Assembly: GCA_965223815.1 (NCBI GenBank)
Contig: OZ245019.1
Span: 3,224,001 to 3,288,000, forward strand
Length of the DNA stretch: 64,000 nucleotides
Direction of reading: 5' to 3'
Source: HKST-UBA178 sp965223815
GTDB taxonomy: Bacteria; Pseudomonadota; Gammaproteobacteria; Chromatiales; Chromatiaceae
In this document: in pieces, positions 9,201 through 16,620 of the stretch
How positions within the stretch are numbered: the first letter of the stretch is position 1
How the letters are laid out: each line of letters starts with the position of its first letter
The notes under the pieces: generated by a model
Told to the model about the DNA's origin: nothing
Seen by the model: only the letters and a program-made list of their open reading frames with translations
The model's database searches: none
Translations under genes and position numbers: made by a program

Positions 9201-9393
9201 CGATATCTTCCGCACTGGCACCTGTCCAGACGACTGAAACCGTTATCAGGTCCAGTTGGAACGTTGGGAAGAACTGGACATTCATGCGATCCAAACCCAG
9301 CACACCCGCCAATAACATCATGGTCATCAACAGATTGGCAGCGACCTTGTGGTGGGCGAAAATGCCGAGTAAATCGCGTTTGTGATCGCTCAT
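6250..9393 (-). CDS. RND-family efflux transporter, inner-membrane pump
   Basis: Proton-driven inner-membrane pump of the AcrB superfamily, 1047 aa, typical length. The N-terminal TM1 and the porter start NVQFFPTFQLDLITVSVVWTG are standard, and TM4 carries the paired aspartates in LGIIVDDAIVVGED that relay protons. In TM10 the motif is LSGIVVNDSIILVTF, so the Lys940 position of AcrB is not a lysine; this is seen in a poorly characterised RND branch. The pump overlaps the adaptor gene by 4 nt (ATGA). No outer-membrane factor is nearby, so a TolC-like partner elsewhere is presumed. The substrate is unknown. Confidence 0.9.
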   Translation of the reverse strand: MSDHKRDLLGIFAHHKVAANLLMTMMLLAGVLGLDRMNVQFFPTFQLDLITVSVVWTGASAEDIEEGITNPLEQRLRTLDNLRKMTSTSAQGVSSITLEFREGTDSLLALDQTRRLVDEFRNLPGDSEPPKVVSINRYEPVARVLVTGVDDPRELRQLVRRFETELLEAGIDKVDISGLPEEEIAIQVNPVALEHLGISLDQISERISAFSRDQPAGVLGRAEGAKELRSLEQRRDPLRFASLPLVSEQQSHIELGAVSVIERKPRDGQVTLSANGHRLADLSLKRSEGGDSLEAAKRLDQWLEKTLPTLPPGVELQVYDESWHLIRDRIMLLLKNGGGGLVLVVLILYIFLTGRVAFWVAVGIPISFMATLAILWMAGGSINMISLFALIMALGIIVDDAIVVGEDALAHYQMGEAPLLAAEGGARRMLAPVTASSLTTIAAFLPLMLVGGIIGNILFAIPLVIVSVILASLVESFLVLPGHLRHSFTHMHKVSAGSLRAKLDRGFVHFRESLFRPLVRTALRYRGVTISAALASLIVALGLLAGGRLEFLFFPTPESEMLHANVSMVAGTPRQKVERFLRHLEESLYQTEEDLGEGRLVNLSIVHHGTRAGEEQLRAFAKGDHLGALQVELLPPDQRSVRNETFIKAWRERINIPAGLESLTISSRRAGPPGRDLTVRLVGGDPEVLKRAALDLSEALNSVPGVSEVGDDLAYGREQLIYSLTPQGEVEGLTIVELGRQLRTAFDGRLVQIFQDGPEEVEVRVKLTEDDRSSSGILYRLNIRLPDGEQVPLTSVASWKSRRGFEVLRHAEGRLAVEVTADVDTALANPDAIIESLESGTLPEIATRHGISYSLEGRSADQRETLGDMKKGVVLGLLLIYLVLAWVFASYGWPLVVMAAIPFGLVGALFGHWAMGLDLTILSLFGLFALSGIVVNDSIILVTFYQRLREEGMELVAALEEAACQRLRAVLLTSMTTIAGLTPLLFETSLQAQFLIPMATSIAFGLAFATFLILLFVPSLLSFYEGFIERYRRHVVGDRSDGHRVAG

Positions 9394-10631
9394 TGAGAGG
9401 CAACAGCCTCCGCCCGAAGGCCATTAACGGCATTAGGCAGGTGGGTGATAACCAATTGATCCCCCCGCTGCAGGGCGTCGGAACGAATCAGCAACCGCTC
9501 CTGGCCTTCGGCATCGCGGTAACTCCCCAATATCTCCACGGCGACCCCCTTCATACGACCATCGTCGAGAGTGTAAATCCGGTCTCCGCCATAGACCGAG
9601 GGGAAGGGTACCGCCAGCGCCGATTCCTGGGGAGGGCGGATCAGGTCGAAGCGCAGCACTTGCCCCAATCGCAGCTGCGATTCCTCACCCGAGATGATTT
9701 TGAACAGGGCGTCGATACCGCTGGGTCTTGCCTCTCCCGCTATTCGTACTAGCCGCAGGTCAAGGACTTCTTGTCCCCGTTGGAGCGACCCCTCCAGGTT
9801 ACGACCTGCACTCAGGGATTGTTGCAATTCGCTCACGTATGGCCCGGGGATGCGCGCTCTCAGCTCCAGGGTGTTGGGATCATAGAGGCTGAGCAGGAGT
9901 TCGTTGGCCTTGATCCGGCTACCCTCGGAGACAGCCACTCCCGCGACGATACCGTCGTAGGGAGCCAGCACGCGGCTGCGCTCCAGATTCAGCTGGGACT
10001 CATCCAGCCTTGCCCGCGCTTTCTGCAACCTCGCCTCCAGCGCCCGTTTGCGGGCGGGATGATCGGCGATGGATTGCTCCCGGCTGGTGATGGAAAGTGA
10101 TTGGCGCACCAGCGCCTGGCGCGCTTCATCAAGGGCGGAATCTGACCCCAGCTTTTTTTTCTGCAACTGGCGGACCCGGTCCACATCTTGACGGGAGAGT
10201 GCCAGAAGCCTTTTTTCATGGTCCAATGACTCCAGATCGGACCGCTGGCGTATGTCCTCGCTCTCCAGTTTCGCCTCCAATTCCGCCACCTCCGCCTGGT
10301 CTTGCTGCAACCTGGGAAGAAAGTCCCGCTCGTCTAGAGATAGCAATAGTTGACCGGCAGAGACCCGCTCCCCTTCGCGTACCAGTACCTTGTCCACCCG
10401 CGATGCCACGGGCGCCGCTGCGCGAAACATCTCGGCGGTTTCGAGCTGACCGTAGAGCGTTAGTGAGGGTGACAGGCGCTGCGGTTGCACAGGCATCACC
10501 TCCACTTGCCAAATACGCTCCTCTATCTGTGCTGCGGGTTGCTCGGGACGGCTGGCCCGTAAATAAGCGAACGCCCCGATTCCCAAAGCAAGAATCAGCA
10601 CCGGCAACGTCACTTTTAGGGCTTTGCTCAC
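9390..10631 (-). CDS. RND efflux periplasmic adaptor (membrane fusion protein)
   Basis: Periplasmic adaptor that would link the downstream RND pump to an outer-membrane channel; 413 aa. An N-terminal membrane anchor (VTLPVLILALGIGAFAYL) is followed by a first lipoyl half (VASRVDKVLVREGERVSAGQLLLSLDERDF), a long alpha-helical hairpin (about residues 105-215, rich in Glu/Gln/Arg), the second lipoyl half (RSRVLAPYDGIVAGVAVSEGSRIKANELLLSL) and a beta-barrel. There is no lipobox, so it is anchored by its N-terminal helix. It is the first gene of the two-gene operon and overlaps the pump start by 4 nt. Confidence 0.9.
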   Translation of the reverse strand: MSKALKVTLPVLILALGIGAFAYLRASRPEQPAAQIEERIWQVEVMPVQPQRLSPSLTLYGQLETAEMFRAAAPVASRVDKVLVREGERVSAGQLLLSLDERDFLPRLQQDQAEVAELEAKLESEDIRQRSDLESLDHEKRLLALSRQDVDRVRQLQKKKLGSDSALDEARQALVRQSLSITSREQSIADHPARKRALEARLQKARARLDESQLNLERSRVLAPYDGIVAGVAVSEGSRIKANELLLSLYDPNTLELRARIPGPYVSELQQSLSAGRNLEGSLQRGQEVLDLRLVRIAGEARPSGIDALFKIISGEESQLRLGQVLRFDLIRPPQESALAVPFPSVYGGDRIYTLDDGRMKGVAVEILGSYRDAEGQERLLIRSDALQRGDQLVITHLPNAVNGLRAEAVASQ

Positions 10632-10767
10632 AAACAGAAGACTTCCAAGTTCACACCATTAATCACCGGGGTAAAAGGCAACTCAGGGGCCAGGCCACAC
10701 CAGCAGATAGACCGATGGTTGCAATTATGGTTCACCCCGGGGACTTACACCCCGGCGGCCCTAGACT

Positions 10768-11958
10768 CTAAAGCACCTTGGCAATGGCGTCGCAGAGTGC
10801 ATCCATGTTGTCTCGCGTCATACCGGCCACGCTGATCCGGCCAGAGCCCACGATGTAGACGCCGTGATCCCGATTTAGGGCTGCGACCTGTTCGGCATCC
10901 AGTCCGGAAAATGAGAACATGCCGTTCTGGCGGGCGATGAAGCTGAAATCCTGGGTCACTCCGCGCGATGCGAGGTTTTCCACAAACAAATCCCGCATTT
11001 CTTTGATGCGGATACGCATCTGCGCTACTTCAGTCTCCCACTCTGCCCTGAGTCCGGGGTCGTTGAGAATGGTGGTCACTATACCCGCGCCGTGAAAAGG
11101 CGGATTGGAATACACTGTTCGAATGATCGATTTGATCTGGCTGAAGGCGGTGTCGGCCTGCTCACCTTCCTCGGCTACCAAAGTCAAACAGCCGACGCGT
11201 TCGTTGTAGAGCCCAAAATTCTTGGAAAACGAGCTGGCAACCAGCATCTCCGGGTTGTATTTGGCAAACTCCCTCAATCCGGCCGCGTCTTCATCTATGC
11301 CAAGGGCGAACCCTTGGTAGGCAAAATCGAACAGCGGCAGCCATCCGCCCTCTGCCGAAGCCTTGGCCAGCGCCTCCCACTGCGCCGCGTCGGGGTCTAT
11401 GCCGGTTGGGTTGTGGCAACAGCCGTGGAGCAGCACCGTATCACCAGGTTTCACGGCGGCCAACGAAGCCATCATGGCCTCGAAGTCCATATCCTTCGCC
11501 TCGGCATCGTAGTAGTCGTAACTAACCACCTCAAGACCGGCGGACTTGAATATATTTCCGTGATTAGCCCAGGTTGGATTGCTAACCCAGATACGCTGGC
11601 TGCTCAACTGCCTGGCGATGAATTCTGCCGCGATCCGCAACGCACCGGTACCCCCCGGGGCATGAGCCGACCTGCCGCGACCCTCGGTGACGATAGGACT
11701 TGCATCGCCGAACAGCAGTCGCTGCACGCTCTGACCGTACTCCGACGTCCCCTCTATACTCAGATAGCTCTTGCTGGTCTCCTCCTCCAACAAGCGGGCT
11801 TCGGCTTTCTTAACACTGGAGAGAATCGGCGTTGTGCCCCTCTCATCCTTATATATGCCGACACCCAGGTTGATCTTGCCGCTTCGCGGATCCTTCTTAA
11901 AAGCCTCTGTCAAACCGAGAATGGGGTCTGCAGGTGCAGTGTTGAGCGTTTCGAACAT
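10768..11958 (-). CDS. Aromatic-amino-acid/aspartate aminotransferase
   Basis: PLP-dependent class I aminotransferase of the AspC/TyrB family, 396 aa, which swaps amino groups between aspartate or aromatic amino acids and 2-oxoglutarate. Diagnostic stretches are the start MFETLNTAPADPILGLTEAF, NLGVGIYKDERG, GCCHNPTGIDPD, FDFAYQGFA and SSFSKNFGLYNERVG, where the lysine would hold PLP. The frame is open to 11991, but the ATG at 11958 is right: GAGGAAG precedes it and the family begins here. AspC versus TyrB cannot be decided by eye, so no symbol is given. Confidence 0.93.
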   Translation of the reverse strand: MFETLNTAPADPILGLTEAFKKDPRSGKINLGVGIYKDERGTTPILSSVKKAEARLLEEETSKSYLSIEGTSEYGQSVQRLLFGDASPIVTEGRGRSAHAPGGTGALRIAAEFIARQLSSQRIWVSNPTWANHGNIFKSAGLEVVSYDYYDAEAKDMDFEAMMASLAAVKPGDTVLLHGCCHNPTGIDPDAAQWEALAKASAEGGWLPLFDFAYQGFALGIDEDAAGLREFAKYNPEMLVASSFSKNFGLYNERVGCLTLVAEEGEQADTAFSQIKSIIRTVYSNPPFHGAGIVTTILNDPGLRAEWETEVAQMRIRIKEMRDLFVENLASRGVTQDFSFIARQNGMFSFSGLDAEQVAALNRDHGVYIVGSGRISVAGMTRDNMDALCDAIAKVL

Positions 11959-12164
11959 TGGGACTTCCTCTCCAGCGATACCTTGGCACAATTTGCCGGA
12001 AGCGATTATATCCCGGATATCCTAGCTACTCGAATCCCAAGGGCAGGTTAGATTATGTTTAGCTTTGGCGGGTTGCTGCAATAGACTGCTTGACTGCGGT
12101 ATCATCCAGCATAAAGCCACTGCCAGCGCAGACCTCTTTTCCAGTCATTACCAGGAGAATCTCC

Positions 12165-12443
12165 ATGACCGATCAGTCAACAGACGAAGGTGTCATTACT
12201 GCGGTACTCGAAAGACTGGAGAAATACCGGCTTCCCAGGGCATTGGATATCAAAAAGCGGGTAGACAGTGGCGAAACGCTATCCGATACCGATCTGGAGT
12301 ATCTGCACAAGATTTTCGAGGACGCCAGCATGGTCGGGGCGCTCATTGACAAGTACCCCCAATATCAGGATCTGGCTACCCGTGTTTTGACGCTGTACAA
12401 AGAGATTACCGATAAGGCCCTGGAAAACGAAAAAGCGGGCTAG
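12165..12443 (+). CDS. Small conserved hypothetical protein (92 aa)
   Basis: Unrecognised soluble, acidic, mostly helical protein of 92 aa (MTDQSTDEGVITAVLERLEK...). No signal peptide or membrane segment. The ATG at 12165 is supported by AGGAG at 12153-12157, 7 nt upstream; an upstream in-frame start at 12090 has no such site. Heptad-like hydrophobic spacing across residues 10-90 suggests a helical bundle. It lies alone between the aminotransferase (opposite strand) and the carrier/ligase/acyltransferase fusion 100 bp downstream, possibly co-transcribed with it. Function unknown. Confidence 0.75.
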   Translation: MTDQSTDEGVITAVLERLEKYRLPRALDIKKRVDSGETLSDTDLEYLHKIFEDASMVGALIDKYPQYQDLATRVLTLYKEITDKALENEKAG

Positions 12444-12543
12444 ACGCTCAAAGTCCATCCGCCGGTTTATCAAAGCCGCTTTTGTGCACCCGAGATAGCG
12501 GCGGTTCGGCGGCCCGGTAGTTCGGGGATGGGTGATAAATCTG

Positions 12544-15357
12544 ATGGCAGACCAAGAGATCATTGACACCCCCGCCACCAACGAACTCGGGGCCCAGCTG
12601 CTGTCGATCGTGCAGACCCTCTCCGGAGAACTCAGGCGCCAAAAAGCCAAGATCGCCCCCGGGCTGGATAGCCACCTTGACAGGGACCTGGGATTCGACA
12701 GTCTTTCCAGGGTCGAGTTGATACAACGAATCGAGCGCGCGTTTGATGTCAGATTGCCGTCGCAGTTGCTGGGACAGGCAGAGACACCCCGCGACCTGCT
12801 CACCGCGCTCAACAATGCAGGTGCCCGCAGGACCGGCGTCGTTCCGCAGCTGGATTCCCGGAAGCCCCTTGGAACCGCTGCGGGCCTGCCCGACAGCTGC
12901 CATACGCTTCCCGAAGTGCTCGATTGGCATCTCCGGGTCCAGCCGGACCGTCCCCATCTTTTTTTATACGACGAAGACGAAGAAGCCGAAGTAGTCAGCT
13001 ATGGATCTCTAGCCCGGGGTGCGCAGTCGTTTGCGGCCGGATTGCAGGATCACGGCATTGGCTCCGGAGACAGGGTGGCGATCATGCTGCCGACGGGTAT
13101 CGATTATCTTCACAGCTTTTTCGGCATCCTGCTCGCCGGCGCCGTACCGGTGCCAATATACCCACCGGTCCGGCTTTCCCAGCTTGAAGACCATCTGCGC
13201 AGACACGCCCGCATCCTCGACAATGCGGGCGCGACCCTGATGATTACCATACCCGAGGCCAGAAACGTCGCCCGGGCCCTGAAATCATTGGTTGAGGGAT
13301 TGCGTGCAGTCGTGACTCCGGAGACGCTGAAGACAACCGGCGCCAACTTCGCAGCGGTTCCGGTGGACGCTGAGGACACAGCTTTCCTGCAATACACGTC
13401 GGGGAGTACGGGCCAACCCAAGGGCGTCGTCCTCTCTCATCGAAACCTGTTGGCCAACATACGCGCCATGGCGGAGGCGGCGGAAGCCGATTCGAGTGAC
13501 ATCTTTGTTTCCTGGCTGCCGCTTTACCATGACATGGGGCTGATCGGCGCTTGGCTCAGCAGCCTCTATCTGGCGATGCCCCTGGTGTTGATGTCACCGC
13601 TATCTTTTCTGGCACACCCGCAGCGCTGGCTGTGGGCGATTCACCGGCACAGGGCAACACTCTCAGCCGCCCCCAATTTTGCCTACGAGCTCTGCGTAAA
13701 CAAGATCGAAAAGGCAGATTTAGAGGGACTCGATCTGAGTTCCTGGCGTTTGGCTTTCAACGGCGCAGAACCCGTCAGCCCCAAAACCCTGAGCAAGTTC
13801 AGCAGCCGGTTTTCGGAGTACGGTTTTCACCCGCAGAGCTTGACCCCTGTTTACGGGCTGGCCGAAGCAGCAGTGGGACTGGCCTTCCCTCCACTGCACC
13901 GCGGACCGGTTATAGACAGGGTAACGCGCGACTCATTGATCTCCGCGGCCCGGGCGCAACCGGCAACGGAATCAGATCTGCGGCCGCTGGAAATCGTTGC
14001 CTGCGGGCTGCCACTGCCTGGATATCAGATCCGCGTTGTGGATAATCAAGGCCGCGAATTACCCGAACGCCGAGAGGGCAAAATCGAGTTCCAAGGCCCT
14101 TCCGCCACTATCGGCTACTTTCACAACCGGGAGGCCACTGAGGCTTTGTTCAATGGCGACTGGCTGCGCACCGGCGACCGGGGGTACATGGTGGCTGGAG
14201 AAATCTATCTCACCAGCCGAACAAAGGACATGATCATCCGTGGGGGGCGCAACCTCTACCCCTATGAAGCGGAAGCGATCGTGGGTGACATTCCTGGCAT
14301 TCGTAAAGGCTGCGTGGCCGTCTTCGGAAGCACAGACCCGGCATCCGGAACCGAGCGGGTAGTGCTGGTCGCAGAGTCGCACGAACGCGAGGAGACCCAG
14401 CTCGAGTCCCTGCGCGATCAGGCGCGGGATGCTGCCGGTGATGTATTGGGGGTCCCGCCTGACGAGGTGGTCATCGCCCCACCCCACACCGTGCTGAAAA
14501 CCTCCAGCGGGAAAATACGTCGCGGCGCTGTCCGTGACCTCTTCGAATCTGGACGCATCGGCGGCAGGCGGCATGCCGTCTGGCGTCAGATAGCGCGCCT
14601 GGCGCTGGCCTCGGTTGTCCCTGGAAGTCGACGACTTTATCAGCAGCTCAAGGAGCTGCTGTTCGCCGGCTACGCCCACGTTCTATTTTGGCTGCTGACG
14701 CCCCCGGTCTGGCTGTTGATCGTCTTGCTCCCGGGTAAGACAAGCGGATGGAAAATTATGCGGGCCGGAGCCCGACTGCTTTTTAGACTATTAGGAATAC
14801 CACTGAAAATCGAAGGCGACGAGCATCTCAAGGGTCTGGACAATGGCGTGATGATAGTCAATCACAGTAGTTATCTCGATGGCGTGGTGCTGGCCGCGGG
14901 GTTGCCGCGCTCCTTCTCTTTCATTGCCAAGAAAGAGCTTGCCGAACACCCGGTTTCCCGCCTGTTTCTAGAGCGTATCGGGGCACTTTTCGTAGAGCGG
15001 TTCGATCGCAATCAGAGCGTCGAGGACTCCCAGCGAATACAGCGGATTCTGGGTAAACGAGGCCTACTGCTCTATTTTCCTGAGGGCACCTTCAGGCGGG
15101 CTCCCGGATTGTTGCCATTCCGCATGGGAGCGTTCACAGCCGCTGCCAGCACTGGAGCTCCGGTGATTCCCATCACCCTGGTAGGCACCCGCACCATTCT
15201 CCGGGATGAATCCCGTTTTCCGCGTTATGCCAAGGTCAGCATCCATATCGGGAAACCCATCCACCCCGCCGGCGATGACTGGAAAGCCGCCATAGAACTC
15301 AGGGACTGCGCTCGCACGGAGATATTAAAACAATTGAGCGAACCCGACTTGGCTTAG
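12544..15357 (+). CDS. Acyl carrier / AMP-dependent ligase / 1-acylglycerol-phosphate acyltransferase fusion
   Basis: Three lipid-enzyme modules in 937 aa. Residues about 10-90 form an acyl carrier domain with the phosphopantetheine site DLGFDSLSRVELI. Residues about 105-680 are an AMP-forming acyl ligase of the FAAL/acyl-CoA synthetase type: FLQYTSGSTGQPKGVVLSH (P-loop), GLAEAAVGLAF, WLRTGDRGYM, GGRNLYPYEAE and the catalytic lysine region LKTSSGKIRRGAVRDLF. After two hydrophobic stretches, the C-terminal third is a PlsC acyltransferase with NHSSYLD (the HX4D catalytic motif) and FPEGTFRR. The likely role is to activate a fatty acid on its own carrier and transfer it to a lipid acceptor at the inner membrane. 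The ATG at 12544 with GGTGA 8 nt upstream is chosen over a GTG at 12532. Confidence 0.88.
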   Translation: MADQEIIDTPATNELGAQLLSIVQTLSGELRRQKAKIAPGLDSHLDRDLGFDSLSRVELIQRIERAFDVRLPSQLLGQAETPRDLLTALNNAGARRTGVVPQLDSRKPLGTAAGLPDSCHTLPEVLDWHLRVQPDRPHLFLYDEDEEAEVVSYGSLARGAQSFAAGLQDHGIGSGDRVAIMLPTGIDYLHSFFGILLAGAVPVPIYPPVRLSQLEDHLRRHARILDNAGATLMITIPEARNVARALKSLVEGLRAVVTPETLKTTGANFAAVPVDAEDTAFLQYTSGSTGQPKGVVLSHRNLLANIRAMAEAAEADSSDIFVSWLPLYHDMGLIGAWLSSLYLAMPLVLMSPLSFLAHPQRWLWAIHRHRATLSAAPNFAYELCVNKIEKADLEGLDLSSWRLAFNGAEPVSPKTLSKFSSRFSEYGFHPQSLTPVYGLAEAAVGLAFPPLHRGPVIDRVTRDSLISAARAQPATESDLRPLEIVACGLPLPGYQIRVVDNQGRELPERREGKIEFQGPSATIGYFHNREATEALFNGDWLRTGDRGYMVAGEIYLTSRTKDMIIRGGRNLYPYEAEAIVGDIPGIRKGCVAVFGSTDPASGTERVVLVAESHEREETQLESLRDQARDAAGDVLGVPPDEVVIAPPHTVLKTSSGKIRRGAVRDLFESGRIGGRRHAVWRQIARLALASVVPGSRRLYQQLKELLFAGYAHVLFWLLTPPVWLLIVLLPGKTSGWKIMRAGARLLFRLLGIPLKIEGDEHLKGLDNGVMIVNHSSYLDGVVLAAGLPRSFSFIAKKELAEHPVSRLFLERIGALFVERFDRNQSVEDSQRIQRILGKRGLLLYFPEGTFRRAPGLLPFRMGAFTAAASTGAPVIPITLVGTRTILRDESRFPRYAKVSIHIGKPIHPAGDDWKAAIELRDCARTEILKQLSEPDLA

Positions 15358-15371
15358 AAGTGGGCTGCAGT

Positions 15372-15731
15372 CTATGCCCCAAAGCGTCCGCGCCGCCCAT
15401 GCCCGGTGAACGGAATAGGTAAAACTAGCTTGGTCACCAGCTGCCAGGGATATAACCGCAGGTCTATAGCTGGATCCAAGGGGGCATTGGCGATGTTGTC
15501 GATCGCCTCACCCCGTAATCGCTCCCGCACAAAGACCGCCACCCATGGTGGTACCACCCTAAACCTGAAGTATCGATCGAGATAAGGCTGCACCCTCGAC
15601 ACTGCTGGCCGGCTAAAAAAGCTGTATTCCCAAGCATCTAGGAATAGGATTTCAATGGCTACCACATCTGTTGGATTTTCGTGCCGGGGATCAATATCCC
15701 AAATAGAGCGCGGTACTTTCGATTGTTTCAT
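15372..15731 (-). CDS. Hypothetical protein (119 aa)
   Basis: Not recognised. A 119-aa, aromatic-rich, basic protein (MKQSKVPRSIWDIDPRHENPTDV...) without signal peptide or clear membrane helix. It begins at an ATG on the minus strand; upstream, AGGGAGCGGGGC provides a plausible ribosome site. It lies tail-to-tail with the ligase fusion gene (14 bp apart), so it is an independent transcription unit. The high content of Arg, Phe, Trp and Pro, and the stable frame in a gap that would otherwise be empty, favour a real gene. Confidence 0.55.
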   Translation of the reverse strand: MKQSKVPRSIWDIDPRHENPTDVVAIEILFLDAWEYSFFSRPAVSRVQPYLDRYFRFRVVPPWVAVFVRERLRGEAIDNIANAPLDPAIDLRLYPWQLVTKLVLPIPFTGHGRRGRFGA

Positions 15732-15897
15732 GCCCCGCTCCCTAAAGTCGATTTACGCTAAGAAAGGTAATTCTGTGGTTTCTTGTTTGAAACCTTACTG
15801 GTGGTTTTGGTTCCCCCTGTGGATATGCTGCAGCCGAACAGTTCGGAGTTGGGGCCCGGCTGGACTATAATCCCCTAGTGAGCCATCGGCCCATTTC

Positions 15898-16611
15898 ATG
15901 ACCCAGCTTCCTTCTACAATCCCGACTATCCAACATCCCCACACGGAACCCCGCTTGATCGGCTCAAAGCATATTGCAAAATCTCCCGTTATCACCGGTT
16001 ACGGTCCACAACAGGGATCTACTGGGTGCCGTCTAAGTGGAGGATATAGACGGGCTTGGCCTAGCGGGTTGCTGCAGCTGATACTGTTGGTTCTGACTCT
16101 AACCCTGGCATATGGCTGCGCCAGCACCAAACGGCAAACCCAGACTGCCGCTTCAGGGAAGTTCCCCAATCTGGTCGCTGTCTCCCCATGGATAGATACC
16201 TCCGGACAACCTTCCGCGGCGCAGCTTGCTGCATTGAACAAGGAAGACTATCGGGTAGTGATCAATCTCTCGCCCTCCCATATACAAGGCTCGGAGCCTG
16301 AGGAAGAACGGATTGTCACATCCAAAGGCATCAGCTACGTCCACATACCCGTCGATACGGAATCCCTGGACCTGGTGGAGTTCGAGCTATTCAGTGCCAT
16401 TCTCAACCAGTCCAGGGGTAGAAAGGTACTGGTCCATTGCCAATCCAATATCCGTGCCTCCACCTTTGTGTTTCTCTACCGGGTGATCGAGGAAGGTGTG
16501 GGAGCCGATGAGGCCTACGACAGTGTCACCCAGATCTGGATACCTGATGACGTCTGGCCCGCGTTCATTGCGCGTACCTTGGAGCACTATGGTATTGTGT
16601 TTCAGCCCTGA
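15898..16611 (+). CDS. Tyrosine-phosphatase-like lipoprotein
   Basis: Probably a cysteine phosphatase of the bacterial DSP-like (BLH) group. The signature HCQSNIRAS (HCX5R) is near residue 180, with an upstream IPVDTESLDLVEF segment that may act as the acid loop. Residues about 55-75 form a hydrophobic signal ending LAYGC, which looks like a lipobox, so the enzyme is likely anchored outside the cytoplasm. The annotated ATG puts an unusual 50-residue leader before the signal; the true start may be a later GTG/TTG that I could not fix. The substrate is unknown. Convergent with NAD-GDH, 9 bp apart. Confidence 0.72.
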   Translation: MTQLPSTIPTIQHPHTEPRLIGSKHIAKSPVITGYGPQQGSTGCRLSGGYRRAWPSGLLQLILLVLTLTLAYGCASTKRQTQTAASGKFPNLVAVSPWIDTSGQPSAAQLAALNKEDYRVVINLSPSHIQGSEPEEERIVTSKGISYVHIPVDTESLDLVEFELFSAILNQSRGRKVLVHCQSNIRASTFVFLYRVIEEGVGADEAYDSVTQIWIPDDVWPAFIARTLEHYGIVFQP

Positions 16612-16620
16612 CTACTGAGC

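Noticed and set aside
10690..10760. GC-rich foldback CCGGGG...CCCCGG as terminator of the aminotransferase gene
   Set aside because: Only a 6-bp stem and no T-run; support is too weak to list as a feature.
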